In this document: positions 6,419-14,957 of the stretch, piece by piece
How positions within the stretch are numbered: the stretch's first letter is position 1
Layout: each line of letters begins with the position of its first letter
Assembly: GCA_017432075.1 (NCBI GenBank)
Contig: JAFRJV010000120.1
Coordinates: 1-33,703 of the forward strand
Source of the DNA: Mogibacterium sp.
GTDB lineage: Bacteria > Bacillota > Clostridia > Peptostreptococcales > Anaerovoracaceae
Length of the DNA stretch: 33,703 bases
Direction: 5' to 3'
Translations under genes and position numbers: made by a program
Notes under the pieces: model-generated
The model's input: the letters and a program-made list of their open reading frames with translations, nothing else
Database searches by the model: none
What the model was told of the DNA's origin: nothing

Positions 6419-7955
6419 GTGTCTCGATCCCCTTCAGTATCTCTTCTTTTGTGCGTTTCTTAGGATCAATATTGCGTATCACCCGGTCAGCTATCGCCGT
6501 CATGATCGCTGCGAGAATGAAATAGATTATGGCGACTGAAATGATAGGGAAGAATGGTTCGTATGTGCGGCTTCGTATGATATCGCCGACTCTTGTCAGG
6601 TCCTCAACTGCGATGTATCCGACGATCGCGGTAGCCTTGATCAATGCGACGATCTCAGCCCTGTAGGCAGGCATGAAATGCTGTGCGGCCTGAGGGAGTA
6701 TCAGGTTGAAGAATGTGCTGCGGTCGTCGAAACCGAGAGCGTAGCCGGCACGGGTCTGTCCGGGATCAACGGCGTTGACGCCTGATACCAGCATACCGTA
6801 CATTGAGACTCCGAAAGTAAATGTAAAAGCGATCACCGCTACGGCGAGCCCGCTGATCGATATCCTGCCGAATATAACATAGTAAAGAAGCATCAGCAGA
6901 ACGACCGCCGGCATTCCACGTATAAGCCAGACAAAGAATGAGGTGACTTTGTTTGCGAGAGGGTTGCCCCTGCGGCATGCCAGATACATGGCAAAGCCCA
7001 GCAACGTGCCCAGGATCAATGACAGAATATTGATCACAAGGGTCGCTGCGATACCTTTCAGGAAGAGCTTATAACGCTTTTCGACAATGAACGTCTTGCG
7101 GAAGCTGTCCGCCATTGACTGGAAAAATGACCCTGAGCCGGTATCCTTTTTCAGTACAGCAACCACGATTTTGTCATAAATATTAGGGTCTGAAAAGTAT
7201 ACGCTTTGTGCGCGCTCCTCCGTTATTGCTATCCCGGAAGCGGCAAAATCGCACTTTCCCATAGTTACGGCGGGCATCAGCGCTTCAAAGTTCATCATTA
7301 CCACATCCAGGGCATAGCCGTATTCCCTGCAGAAACGGGCTGCGATATCCACATCGTAGCCCACGACCATATCCTCTCTGAGATAGCTGAAAGGAGGGAA
7401 GGTTCCCTCTGTTAAAAAAGTGAGTTTACCGTTTATATCGGGCAGCTCAGTGTAGTCGATCATGGTCTTTTTCGACTCATCTTTTTCGCGCCACATCTCC
7501 TCGATCCGTTCGAGTTCACCGCTTTCCGTCAGCCCCTGCAGGAACTCATTCATCTGGTCGCGCAGAGCTGCACCTTTTTTATTCTTCGGGAACAGGTATC
7601 CTGCAGGATTTCTTCCGATCTCCTCATCAATAATAGTGACGGAATCATCCGTGTGCATGTACTGGCTCATCACCATCCTGAGAATCGGGAACGCATCGAT
7701 CTTGTTTGATTTCAGTGCCATGACGATATCCGGGAATGTGCTGAAATACAGGACCTGTGCATCAGGTATTTTCTCACGGGTCAGGCCGTCAAATATACTG
7801 CCCATCTGAACACCTATCCGCTTTCCGGATAATTCAGATATAGAAGTGTAGACACCCTCGTCTGAGCTGCTGTTATCGCTGCTGCATCCAGCTGCCATTA
7901 CTATGCTCAGAAGCAATATTATGAGAAGTATTACTGTTCCGGATCGTTTTTTCAT
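6411..7955 (-). CDS. Fused substrate-binding lipoprotein / permease of a polar amino-acid ABC importer
   Basis: This 514-residue protein starts with a lipoprotein signal (hydrophobic 8-20, lipobox MAAGC with Cys24). Residues 38-158 (SELSGKRIGVQMGS... to ESGELERIEEMW) match the second half of a family-3 binding protein. Residues 176-270 (LTFLTEGTFPPFSYL, VVGYDVDIAARF, GIAITEERAQSVYFSDP) match the first half. The binding protein is therefore in permuted order. From about 295 to 500 comes a HisM/GlnP-type permease with about five helices and the EAA-loop (ALGFDDRSTFFNLILPQAAQ). With the ATPase downstream it makes a complete two-gene importer, with binding domain outside and permease in the membrane. 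Ligand unknown. The ATG at 7955 has only a weak AGAAAG ribosome site. Confidence 0.9.
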   Translation of the reverse strand: MKKRSGTVILLIILLLSIVMAAGCSSDNSSSDEGVYTSISELSGKRIGVQMGSIFDGLTREKIPDAQVLYFSTFPDIVMALKSNKIDAFPILRMVMSQYMHTDDSVTIIDEEIGRNPAGYLFPKNKKGAALRDQMNEFLQGLTESGELERIEEMWREKDESKKTMIDYTELPDINGKLTFLTEGTFPPFSYLREDMVVGYDVDIAARFCREYGYALDVVMMNFEALMPAVTMGKCDFAASGIAITEERAQSVYFSDPNIYDKIVVAVLKKDTGSGSFFQSMADSFRKTFIVEKRYKLFLKGIAATLVINILSLILGTLLGFAMYLACRRGNPLANKVTSFFVWLIRGMPAVVLLMLLYYVIFGRISISGLAVAVIAFTFTFGVSMYGMLVSGVNAVDPGQTRAGYALGFDDRSTFFNLILPQAAQHFMPAYRAEIVALIKATAIVGYIAVEDLTRVGDIIRSRTYEPFFPIISVAIIYFILAAIMTAIADRVIRNIDPKKRTKEEILKGIETHD

Positions 7956-8124
7956 ACAGTGTATAGGTCTTTCTGTGCTGATGCGCCTGCAGACATAAAA
8001 AAGATAGTTTCGATTTCTATTCTACATTATATAGATGAGATGTTCCATCTTTACTAAATGGGAGGTTTGTTGATGAGCAGTGAGAATGCCGCACCTATGT
8101 TTGCGTAAGACACGGCTTTTTCTG

Positions 8125-8133
8125 TGATATAAT
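8125..8133 (+). promoter_or_regulatory. Extended -10 promoter for the thioesterase-FtsH-SRAP genes
   Basis: TGATATAAT is a perfect extended -10 (TGnTATAAT) 41 bases before the thioesterase ATG. No good -35 is seen at the usual distance, which is tolerated for extended -10 promoters. Confidence 0.55.
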
Positions 8134-8174
8134 ATATTAGTTTTGGACCAAATACCGGGAGACGATCATTACAT

Positions 8175-8909
8175 ATGAAACTGATAAAAACGGACAGGCT
8201 GGCAGCAAGTAGCTGCGGTGCTGATGTAAAGCTTTCAGTTGAAGGCGCTTTCAGAATAGTGGAAGATATGGTCACGGAACTGATGGGTGACCAGCATATC
8301 GACGGAGTCACGTGCATGCGCGAATACGGCGGCATGTGGGTCTTCGTCCGAAACAGGATTGAGATGCCGCAGCCTCTCGCCTGGATGGATGAGTACACGG
8401 CTACGAGCTACATAAGCTCGTTCTCAAAAATCAGGCTGTATATAGATACCGTGCTTCAGAAAGAGGACGGCAGCATAGCGCTTAAGTCGAGGCTCGAGCT
8501 CTGCGCGGTGGATCTTGAGACTGGTAAGATCAGAAAATCGGAGAGCGTCGGTGTAGGAGAGAAGACTCCTGCTGAGGAGCCGATGTTCGAAATAGCATAT
8601 ACAAAGGAAAAACCGGTACGCGGCGATCTGATCGATGAGATCACGGTGCGTTCGGCAGATATAGATTACTGCCACCACACCAACAACGTTGCGTATGTCC
8701 GCTACTTCGTGAACCAGACCGGTGTGGATGATCTCTTAAAGCATCCGGTCAGGACGATCGAGGTCCAGTATGCGGCACAGACACACGAGGGCGATAAACT
8801 CAGCGTCTACCGCTGCAGTTCGGAAAACGAAGCGTATTTGATAGAGCAGGACGGTGCTAAAGTCGTCAGCTGCATCATAACAAGACAGAAAGACAGGAGA
8901 GATCAATGA
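8175..8909 (+). CDS. Acyl-ACP thioesterase (FatA/FatB-type double hotdog)
   Basis: The 244-residue protein shows the two-hotdog layout of bacterial acyl-ACP thioesterases. The first half has VEDMVTELMG and WMDEYTATSYISSFSK. The second half has the conserved VRSADIDYCHHTNNVAYVRY block (about 158-177), equivalent to the plant FatA/FatB Asp/His/Asn-Asn region. These cytosolic enzymes release free fatty acids from acyl carrier protein and so set chain termination. The ATG at 8175 follows GGGAG at an unusually long 13-base spacing. Its TGA overlaps the ATG of the next gene in ATGA, so it is translationally coupled to the FtsH-type protease. Acyl-chain specificity is not readable. Confidence 0.85.
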   Translation: MKLIKTDRLAASSCGADVKLSVEGAFRIVEDMVTELMGDQHIDGVTCMREYGGMWVFVRNRIEMPQPLAWMDEYTATSYISSFSKIRLYIDTVLQKEDGSIALKSRLELCAVDLETGKIRKSESVGVGEKTPAEEPMFEIAYTKEKPVRGDLIDEITVRSADIDYCHHTNNVAYVRYFVNQTGVDDLLKHPVRTIEVQYAAQTHEGDKLSVYRCSSENEAYLIEQDGAKVVSCIITRQKDRRDQ

Positions 8910-10723
8910 ATGAAGTAAAGAACCCAAGAAAACCGCTGATAGTTTTCTACATAATCATGCTTCTGGTCATGTTTGCGTTCAATTCCCTGATAGCTCCGAT
9001 GCTCGCTGAGGAGCAGAAGATCAAGGAGGTTGACTACGGAACATTCATGACAATGACAGAAGAAGGGAATATAGGATCGGTCCAGATCGAAGAGAACCAG
9101 ATACTGTTCACCAGCAAGGACGGCAAGGAAGTATACCGCACCGGAGTTATGAACGATCCGGGTCTTGTCGATCGTCTCCACGCATCAGGCGCGGAGTTCA
9201 CCAGCAAGATAATCAGACAGATGTCGCCGCTTGCAAGCTTCTTTCTGAGCTGGATACTGCCGATCTTCATCTTCATCGTCCTGGGACAGTTCCTGAGCAG
9301 GAGGATGATGGATAAGGCCGGCGGTCCGGGATCCATGATATTCAACATGGGCAAGAGCAATGCCAGAGTCTATGTGAAGTCTTCAGACGGAATAAAATTC
9401 GATGATGTAGAGGGCGTTGATGAGGCAGAGGAAAATCTGCAGGAGATAGTGGACTATCTGCATGACCCTTCAAAGTACAGGGATATCGGAGCATCGATGC
9501 CGAAGGGTGTACTGCTGGTAGGCCCTCCGGGAACAGGAAAGACCATGCTTGCCAAGGCTGTTGCCGGCGAAGCGGAGGTGCCGTTCTTCTCGATGTCCGG
9601 ATCAGAATTCGTCGAGATGTTTGTGGGAATGGGAGCTTCAAAAGTCCGTGACCTGTTCAGGCAGGCCAAGGAGAAGGCTCCGTGTATCGTATTCATCGAT
9701 GAGATCGACGCTATCGGACAGAAGCGAAACAGCGGAAATTTAGGAGGCAATGACGAGAGAGAGCAGACGCTCAACCAGTTGCTGACAGAGATGGACGGAT
9801 TCGAAGGCAACAGCGGGGTCATTATCCTTGCAGCGACCAACAGACCGGAGTCGCTCGATCCGGCTCTTACCAGACCGGGACGATTCGACCGCAGAGTACC
9901 TGTGGAACTGCCTGACCTCAAGGGCAGGGAAGCAATCCTCAAGGTACATGCCGCAAAGGTAAAGACAGAAGATGACATAGATTATCTTGCAATAGCACGC
10001 ATGGCATCCGGTGCTTCCGGAGCAGAACTTGCCAATATAGTAAATGAGGCGGCGCTCCGCGCGGTAAGAGACGGACGCAGTGCTGCATCACAGTCCGACT
10101 TTGAGGAAAGCATAGAGGTCGTCATCGCGGGATACGAAAAGAAGAACTCGATCCTTACCGATCATGAAAAGAAAGTTGTGGCATATCACGAGATAGGCCA
10201 TGCGCTTGTGGCAGCGATGCAGCTGCATTCAGCTCCTGTGCAGAAGATCACGATCGTACCGCGCACATCAGGCGCTCTGGGATATACACTTCAGGTCGAT
10301 GAGGGTGATCACTATCTGATGACTAAAGAGGAGCTGGAGAACAAGATAGCCACCCTGACAGGAGGCCGCGCAGCCGAGGAAGTCGCGTTCGGATCTGTTA
10401 CAACAGGTGCTTCAAACGATATAGAGCAGGCAACAAAGATAGCACGCGCAATGATCACACGATTCGGCATGAGCGATGACTTTGACATGGTCGCAATGGA
10501 GGCTGTACAGAACCAGTATCTCGGAGGGGATACGACTCTTTCGTGTTCCGCCGAGACACAGGCAAAGATCGATGAAAAGGTCGTGGAGCTGGTAAAGAAG
10601 CAGCACGAAAAAGCCAGAAAGATACTTCTTGATAACCGCAGCAAACTGGATGAACTCGCAGAGCACCTGTATGAAAAGGAAACCATAACAGGCGAGGAGT
10701 TCATGAGCATACTGGAAGCATAG
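8906..10723 (+). CDS. ftsH: FtsH-type ATP-dependent zinc metalloprotease
   Basis: This 605-residue membrane protease has a transmembrane helix at about 11-30, an extracytoplasmic segment of about 75 residues and a second helix at about 110-128. The AAA+ domain has Walker A GPPGTGKT (206-213), Walker [11 protein letters not shown], and the SRH region [11 protein letters not shown]. The M41 protease domain has HEIGH (His428, Glu429, His432), and a later Asp near 505 is the likely third zinc ligand. FtsH degrades misassembled membrane proteins and selected regulators. The start ATG overlaps the thioesterase stop by 4 bases. The C-terminus is short, as in accessory FtsH copies; whether a second ftsH exists elsewhere cannot be seen. 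Confidence 0.93.
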   Translation: MNEVKNPRKPLIVFYIIMLLVMFAFNSLIAPMLAEEQKIKEVDYGTFMTMTEEGNIGSVQIEENQILFTSKDGKEVYRTGVMNDPGLVDRLHASGAEFTSKIIRQMSPLASFFLSWILPIFIFIVLGQFLSRRMMDKAGGPGSMIFNMGKSNARVYVKSSDGIKFDDVEGVDEAEENLQEIVDYLHDPSKYRDIGASMPKGVLLVGPPGTGKTMLAKAVAGEAEVPFFSMSGSEFVEMFVGMGASKVRDLFRQAKEKAPCIVFIDEIDAIGQKRNSGNLGGNDEREQTLNQLLTEMDGFEGNSGVIILAATNRPESLDPALTRPGRFDRRVPVELPDLKGREAILKVHAAKVKTEDDIDYLAIARMASGASGAELANIVNEAALRAVRDGRSAASQSDFEESIEVVIAGYEKKNSILTDHEKKVVAYHEIGHALVAAMQLHSAPVQKITIVPRTSGALGYTLQVDEGDHYLMTKEELENKIATLTGGRAAEEVAFGSVTTGASNDIEQATKIARAMITRFGMSDDFDMVAMEAVQNQYLGGDTTLSCSAETQAKIDEKVVELVKKQHEKARKILLDNRSKLDELAEHLYEKETITGEEFMSILEA

Positions 10724-10728
10724 GGAAC

Positions 10729-11352
10729 ATGTGCTGCAGATATTATTACGAGGATTTCGAAATAGAGCTCAGGGAGCTTATGAAGGCAGAGCAGGTGGTC
10801 GAGCTGCCCGGTTTCAGGCTGGCTGATACTTCCCGGAGGGATATCAGCCCGTCGCAGAGCGGAGTCGTTATTCACGGCGCCGAACGCGGCAGCGGTAAGG
10901 ACGGTATCATAGGCGCTTCGGAAATGGCGTGGGGCTTTGCCAATCCTGTGAAAAAGGGACTGATAATCAATGCAAGAGCAGAAACTGCAAGAGAGAAGGT
11001 GACTTTTGCAGACAGCATGGCAAAAAGGCGATGCGTGATCCCTGCGAGCGGCTTCTATGAATGGGATCCGTACAAAGCAAGGTATCGATTCACTGCGCCC
11101 GAAGGAGGCCTGCTTCTGCTCGCAGGTTTCTACCGCAAAGAGCAGGGCGTTCCGAGATTCACCATCCTGACTACTGAAGCGAATGATTCGATGATCAAAA
11201 TACACGACCGCATGCCTGTCATGATCGGCAGGGAAGAGATCAGACCGTGGATCGAAGATGACGCGAAGCTGCCGGATTTTCTGAGCAGAAAACAGACTTC
11301 TCTTGTATGCGAGCAGGACTACGGACAGATCCGGATGGACTTTGGCTTTTAA
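10729..11352 (+). CDS. SRAP-domain protein (YedK/HMCES family), abasic-site DNA crosslinker
   Basis: The 207 residues carry the full SRAP signature: Cys2 immediately after the initiator Met, Asn81 in INARAET, Glu111 in GFYEW, and His159 in KIHDRMPVMI. In this family Cys2 attacks an abasic site in single-stranded DNA and forms a stable thiazolidine crosslink that shields the lesion. The N-terminus reads MCCRYYY, where MCGR is usual, so a second cysteine sits beside the nucleophile. The gene starts 5 bases after the ftsH stop and ends before a terminator, so it is the last gene of the 8175-11352 transcript. No SOS box was seen. Confidence 0.92.
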   Translation: MCCRYYYEDFEIELRELMKAEQVVELPGFRLADTSRRDISPSQSGVVIHGAERGSGKDGIIGASEMAWGFANPVKKGLIINARAETAREKVTFADSMAKRRCVIPASGFYEWDPYKARYRFTAPEGGLLLLAGFYRKEQGVPRFTILTTEANDSMIKIHDRMPVMIGREEIRPWIEDDAKLPDFLSRKQTSLVCEQDYGQIRMDFGF

Positions 11353-11374
11353 GATAAGGTGCAGATATTGGTTT

Positions 11375-11415
11375 AAAGGGGTTGCCACACTTTTTTAGTG
11401 CGACAGCCCCTTTTC
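11375..11415 (+). terminator. Terminator after the SRAP gene
   Basis: AAAGGGG (11375-11381) pairs with CCCCTTT (11407-11413). An inner CACAC/GTG part and T-rich loop follow the same axis, and TTTTC closes the 3' side. It is 22 bases after the stop codon and directly abuts the IS110 end. Confidence 0.75.
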
Positions 11416-11538
11416 TGCTTAATAAATCTTGCTAATGCTGTGTCAAGTAGTTTTTGAATGGCAAGCAGTAAATAGGCGCAACCAAATATATCCCCGCAGT
11501 TGCGGATTTTTCAGAAAAGTATAATAATGAGTCAGGAT

Positions 11539-12732
11539 CTATCGATACAGCTCCATCGCACGAGCGTAGTAGATCCTGAGAAACTTGTTTACACCTGCCA
11601 TTTTGGCAACGTTGTACGGTTTCCCTTCCTGTTCTTTTTTCATCATGAAAAGATATACAGGATCGTCTTGGGGTTTTGTCAGTTTAAGGGCCTGCATAAC
11701 CTCAAAACAAGCCTTTCTGAGAGCCGGATTGCCACGTTTGGAGATGTGACGATTCCGGCTTTCAAACTGTCCTGACTGGTAGGGAGGAGCGTCATTTCCG
11801 GCGTATGCATTGAGAGCCTTGCCACTATGGAAACGGCGTATGTCACCGATCTCAGCCAGGATGACAGGACCAAGCCTGTCACCTACGCCATTCATTGAGA
11901 GAAGGACCTTGTACTCAGGGATCGTCTCGGCAATGTTCTGCATCTGCAGCATGATCTCATCCGCCGCACGCTGAGAGTCAGACAGGATATCTACACACTG
12001 ATCCAAAGCGATATCCATGTAATCACTATTACTACGCGTCGTGATGCAGGCCTTTGAAAGTTCATAAATAGCGAGACCCTTCGCTGCAACCTTTCGTTCA
12101 CCGACTTTACGAGCCAGGGTAGTATAGCTGTTCATGAAACGAGTCTTACCGATCGAGTTGATGTAGTCGAACGAGTGAAAACGCTTTATGAACTGCAAAA
12201 GCATGCATTTTTCAGGGTTCCTGCTCTTAAGTGCAAGTATGCGAGTGATTCCGGGCATAGACTCATCAAGCAGATCAATCAACTGGTTTTTGCTCTTTAC
12301 AACCATAGAGATCCTTTGCCTATACTGAGATGAGAGGAATCGCAGATCTTCATATTTCTGATCCATTGGTGAATAAGGAACCAGAGAATACCATTTCTCG
12401 AGTGCATAACGAGCGATCCGCATAGCATCTTTCTTGTCGGTTTTAGCCTTACGCAGCTCAGCATCACCATACTTCTTTAAAAGATATGGATTTACCAGTG
12501 AAGGTGAAAGACCTGCATCACGGAATGCTTTTAGCACAGGATAATGGTAATGACTGGTAGGCTCCATAAGAATAATTGGGTGGTCATCGACAGCCTTGAT
12601 GTACTTGATCAAAGCTTCGAGTTCCGCTTTTGAATGATTCATCTCATAGGGGTGAGCACGGATGGACCCGTCACCATTGAGGATGGCAACAGTGCTCTTG
12701 CCTTTGGAGACATCGATTCCAACAGCAATCAT
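11539..12732 (-). CDS. IS110-family DEDD transposase (bridge-RNA-guided recombinase)
   Basis: The 397 residues look intact. The N-terminal RuvC-like DEDD domain has Asp7 (VGIDVSKG), Glu57 (LMEPTSHYHYP), Asp99 and Asp102 (AKTDKKDA). A coiled-coil region spans about 125-165 and 255-275. The C-terminal Transposase_20 domain has SMNGVGDRLGPVILAEIGD (279-297) and the catalytic serine, probably Ser320 in YQSGQFE. I place the start at 12732 because AAAAGGAGG precedes this ATG by 8 bases and VGIDVSKG then begins at the usual position. An upstream in-frame extension is possible but not family-like. The enzyme cuts and rejoins DNA using an RNA encoded in the element. All catalytic residues are present, so the copy may be active. 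Confidence 0.95.
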   Translation of the reverse strand: MIAVGIDVSKGKSTVAILNGDGSIRAHPYEMNHSKAELEALIKYIKAVDDHPIILMEPTSHYHYPVLKAFRDAGLSPSLVNPYLLKKYGDAELRKAKTDKKDAMRIARYALEKWYSLVPYSPMDQKYEDLRFLSSQYRQRISMVVKSKNQLIDLLDESMPGITRILALKSRNPEKCMLLQFIKRFHSFDYINSIGKTRFMNSYTTLARKVGERKVAAKGLAIYELSKACITTRSNSDYMDIALDQCVDILSDSQRAADEIMLQMQNIAETIPEYKVLLSMNGVGDRLGPVILAEIGDIRRFHSGKALNAYAGNDAPPYQSGQFESRNRHISKRGNPALRKACFEVMQALKLTKPQDDPVYLFMMKKEQEGKPYNVAKMAGVNKFLRIYYARAMELYR

Positions 12733-12744
12733 AGAAAACCTCCT

Positions 12745-12965
12745 TTTAGAAATAGATTTGACTGGATACAGCACTTCATAATTCAGACATATTCTATAGT
12801 TAAACGGGAGAACGCTAAGGCTGCCCAACTTGCTTAATCGAATGCAGAACAATGAAGGCTGGCTAACAAATTTATCGCCGGGCGTGGAGTCCCAATTCAA
12901 GATTCCGTTAGCCAATCACCTTCATCATAAAGAAAAGCGAAGGCTGTTCAAAACCCTCGCTTATA
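12745..12965 (-). ncRNA. Candidate IS110 bridge RNA
   Basis: The noncoding 5' side of the element folds strongly. ATGAAGG (12852-12858) pairs with CCTTCAT (12919-12925). Inside it TGGCTAAC (12860-12867) pairs with GTTAGCCA (12907-12914), leaving a 39-base internal segment with the size expected of a guide loop. Nearer the element end AAGCGA-GG pairs across 12935-12962. The position matches the bridge RNA of IS621-type elements, which is read in the transposase direction. Boundaries are estimates; no homologue comparison was possible. Confidence 0.5.
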
Positions 12966-13036
12966 TATTAAGAATTCAAATTTGTTTCTGTCAGAATGAT
13001 GCTTTACAATAAGAAGTGCTAAAAAAGGAGGGGAAT

Positions 13037-13848
13037 ATGGGGACGGAGGTTATCGACAGTTTACGCAAAATCAGATTTCAGAGAAAACAGACCTTAAATT
13101 ATCTGAATCAGATAAATCTGGAAGCTTTCAAGCATATGTATATGAAAAAGCTGACGATACTGCACTCGAATGACCTTCACGGGGATTTCCTGGCAGCGGA
13201 AGTCGATTCCGAACTCGTCGGCGGCGTTTCAATGCTCTCAGGTTATATCAACAAGGTCAGAAATGAAGAGGAAAATGTCGTCTATGCCATAGCAGGAGAC
13301 ATGCTCCGGGGATCCATTATTGACAGCGAGTACAAGGCTCTTTGATTCGCATTTCATTATCAATGTCGGCGGGATAAAGATCCTGTTTGTTGGAGTTCTT
13401 TAACCGTATCGATTCCTATACTTGGGAAAGCATCCCGATCACAGAGGAGCGCTGCCCTCATGATAAAGCGCTTGAGGACCTGATCGGAAAACTCAAGGAA
13501 CAGACAGATGCCAAGTACGGACGGATCATTACTCGTCTTCCGTGTGAGTATACACATCCTTGCCGCAACAGAGAGACGGAGCTTGGAGACCTTCTTGCAG
13601 AGGGAATAAGAGAGCAGCTTAAAATGAACGGCAAGGAAGTGCAGGATGACGACGTCTATCTTGTCGCGTTAGAAAGGTATTACTATAATTGCATGAAACA
13701 GGCACTGGATGTTTCCCCTGAAGAAGTCGAGAAGAACGGCGCGGCTGTTAAGCTTGCCGGCACGGTGGTAAACGTCCTTGAAGAATACCTTATGAATCAC
13801 GAGTTCACTAATATGGACACAGAGCCGCGTCTTATAATTCACGACTGA
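13037..13848 (+). pseudogene. Decayed 5'-nucleotidase / cyclic-nucleotide phosphodiesterase gene
   Basis: An AAAGGAGG site and ATG at 13037 begin a reading frame with the metallophosphatase motif LTILHSNDLHGDF and later YAIAGDMLRGSIIDSEYKA, then a stop at about 13343. A shifted frame (FDSHFIINVGGIKILFVGVL, about 13341-13400) continues with a piece from further along the same family. Another shift at about 13401 leads to FFNRIDSYTWES through to a C-terminal nucleotidase-like ending (SPEEVEKNGAAVKLAGTVVNVLEEYL). The GNHE region, the other metal-binding histidines and most of the substrate domain are missing. It is therefore the remnant of one gene after at least two internal deletions, next to the IS110 element. 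Loss of function is very likely. Confidence 0.8.
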
Positions 13849-13891
13849 TATACAAGGCGGTCTGCTGAAGAAATATAAATAGGAGTAATAG

Positions 13892-14602
13892 TTGAATATA
13901 TTAGTTATACCTGACATCCACCTGAAGGGGTGGATGTTTGACAGAGCTACGGAACTTATGAACTACGGAATGGCAGACAAAACCGTATGTCTGATGGACA
14001 TTCCGGATGAATGGGGCCATGGATATGACCTCGATCTGTATACAGAGACATATGATAAAGCGATAGAGTATGCCAGACGGTTCCCGGAGACACTGTGGTG
14101 CTACGGGAATCATGATCTGTCATATATCTGGATGCAGCCTGAGAGCGGTTTTTCCGCATATGCAATACCGACTGTGAGCAGCAAGCTTGCAGAGCTCAGA
14201 AATTCATTACCTGATGACAGTCAGCTGGCATATATACACCGGATCGATAACGTGTTGTTTCTGCATGGCGGGCTGACACACGCATTTGTCAGATACTATG
14301 CAAGAGATATCGACTATGACGATACAGATGCAGTCGTGAGCAGGATCAACAGCCTGGGCTTCAGGGAAATCTGGGATGATGCGTCGCCTATCTGGTTCAG
14401 ACCTCAGTACAACAAGGAGAAGATGTACAGGGAGAAGGATATCCTTCAGGTAGTAGGGCATACACCTGTGATGGAGATCGACCGTACCGGCAACGTGTTT
14501 TCGTGCGATCTTTTTTCGACCTACAGAAACGGAGATCCGATCGGAACTCAGGAATTCATCCTGATAGATACGGAGAACTGGAATTATCAGGGGATAAAAT
14601 AA
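13892..14602 (+). CDS. Calcineurin-like metallophosphoesterase
   Basis: The 236-residue cytosolic protein shows the phosphoesterase motif set: Asp8-x-His10 (IPDIH), an Asp36 region (CLMDIPDEWG) where the family usually has GDxxDRG, GNHD at 72-75, His125 (FLHGGL) and VGHTP with His190. It likely binds two metal ions and cleaves a phosphomono- or diester; the substrate cannot be told. The second motif is unusual, since no Gly-Asp pair is present. TTG at 13892 is chosen as start because AGGAG lies 6 bases upstream and the protein then begins directly with the first motif. The gene follows the nucleotidase remnant by 43 bases, so both probably came from one phosphatase-type operon. Confidence 0.88.
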   Translation: MNILVIPDIHLKGWMFDRATELMNYGMADKTVCLMDIPDEWGHGYDLDLYTETYDKAIEYARRFPETLWCYGNHDLSYIWMQPESGFSAYAIPTVSSKLAELRNSLPDDSQLAYIHRIDNVLFLHGGLTHAFVRYYARDIDYDDTDAVVSRINSLGFREIWDDASPIWFRPQYNKEKMYREKDILQVVGHTPVMEIDRTGNVFSCDLFSTYRNGDPIGTQEFILIDTENWNYQGIK

Positions 14603-14630
14603 GCAGAGTTTATCATTATCAGGGCAAAAC

Positions 14631-14675
14631 AAAAGAGCCTTTAAAACTGACGTTTAGTTTCAGAGGCTCTTTTTA
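14631..14675. terminator. Bidirectional terminator
   Basis: AAAAGAGCCT (14631-14640) pairs perfectly with AGGCTCTTTT (14664-14673). Inside, AAACT (14644-14648) pairs with AGTTT (14656-14660). A- and T-runs on the two sides serve the metallophosphoesterase (+) and the small gene at 14683 (-). Confidence 0.85.
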
Positions 14676-14682
14676 TTTACTG

Positions 14683-14892
14683 CTATTCCTCAACTGTAAT
14701 GACTTCGAAATCATTGTCATCTGTCTCGTGGAAAGCTTCAAGCTTTGTCAGCATACCTTTAACCGACTTCTCGGAATAACGCTTTGCTTCGCTCTGTTCG
14801 AATGTATTGATGAAGCATTCGTTCTTTGTTGAAATCGATGCGACATAACCTGTTTCATTGCTGTATTTGTTGGTCCACTTAATAATAACCAT
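14683..14892 (-). CDS. 69-residue acidic hypothetical protein
   Basis: The protein is small, soluble and mixed alpha/beta by eye, with no membrane segment: MVIIKWTNKYSNETGYVASI at the start and an acidic end (DDNDFEVITVEE). I do not recognise a family. It is very likely a real gene. GAAAGGAG precedes the ATG by about 10 bases, a near-consensus promoter (TTGACA, 17 bases, TATTAT) lies 66 bases upstream, and a strong terminator follows its stop by 8 bases. It stands alone. Confidence 0.75.
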   Translation of the reverse strand: MVIIKWTNKYSNETGYVASISTKNECFINTFEQSEAKRYSEKSVKGMLTKLEAFHETDDNDFEVITVEE

Positions 14893-14957
14893 TGACTCGG
14901 TCTCCTTTCTTCAGCATTTTTTGGTTTTTTTATCTGATTTTTTATTTACAAGTAGGG

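Larger units (their letters stand above)
11430..12985 (-). mobile_element. IS110-family insertion sequence
   Basis: The element contains a full-length IS110 transposase (minus strand), about 110 noncoding bases on its 3' side and about 240 structured noncoding bases on its 5' side. IS110 elements lack terminal inverted repeats and target duplications, so exact ends cannot be read; the limits given are estimates. On the 3' side TTGACA (minus strand, 11446-11441) faces outward. On the 5' side a TATATA-rich box (12961-12970) lies near the other end. Together these could form a promoter when the ends join in a circle, as described for IS110 elements. It lies directly downstream of a terminator and upstream of a decayed nucleotidase gene. 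Confidence 0.75.

Noticed and set aside
10312-11388. A 358-codon minus-strand frame opposite ftsH and the SRAP gene
   Set aside because: It is antisense to two genes with complete catalytic motifs, and its product has no recognisable domain; it is a shadow of codon usage.
11494-11510. CCGCA/TGCGG followed by T residues as a terminator in the IS110 3' side
   Set aside because: The loop would be only two bases, so the stem is too tight to form as drawn; it may be a chance palindrome.
12733-12915. N-terminal extension of 61 residues on the IS110 transposase
   Set aside because: The internal ATG at 12732 has a perfect AAAAGGAGG site and gives the standard IS110 N-terminus; the extension covers the structured noncoding side of the element.
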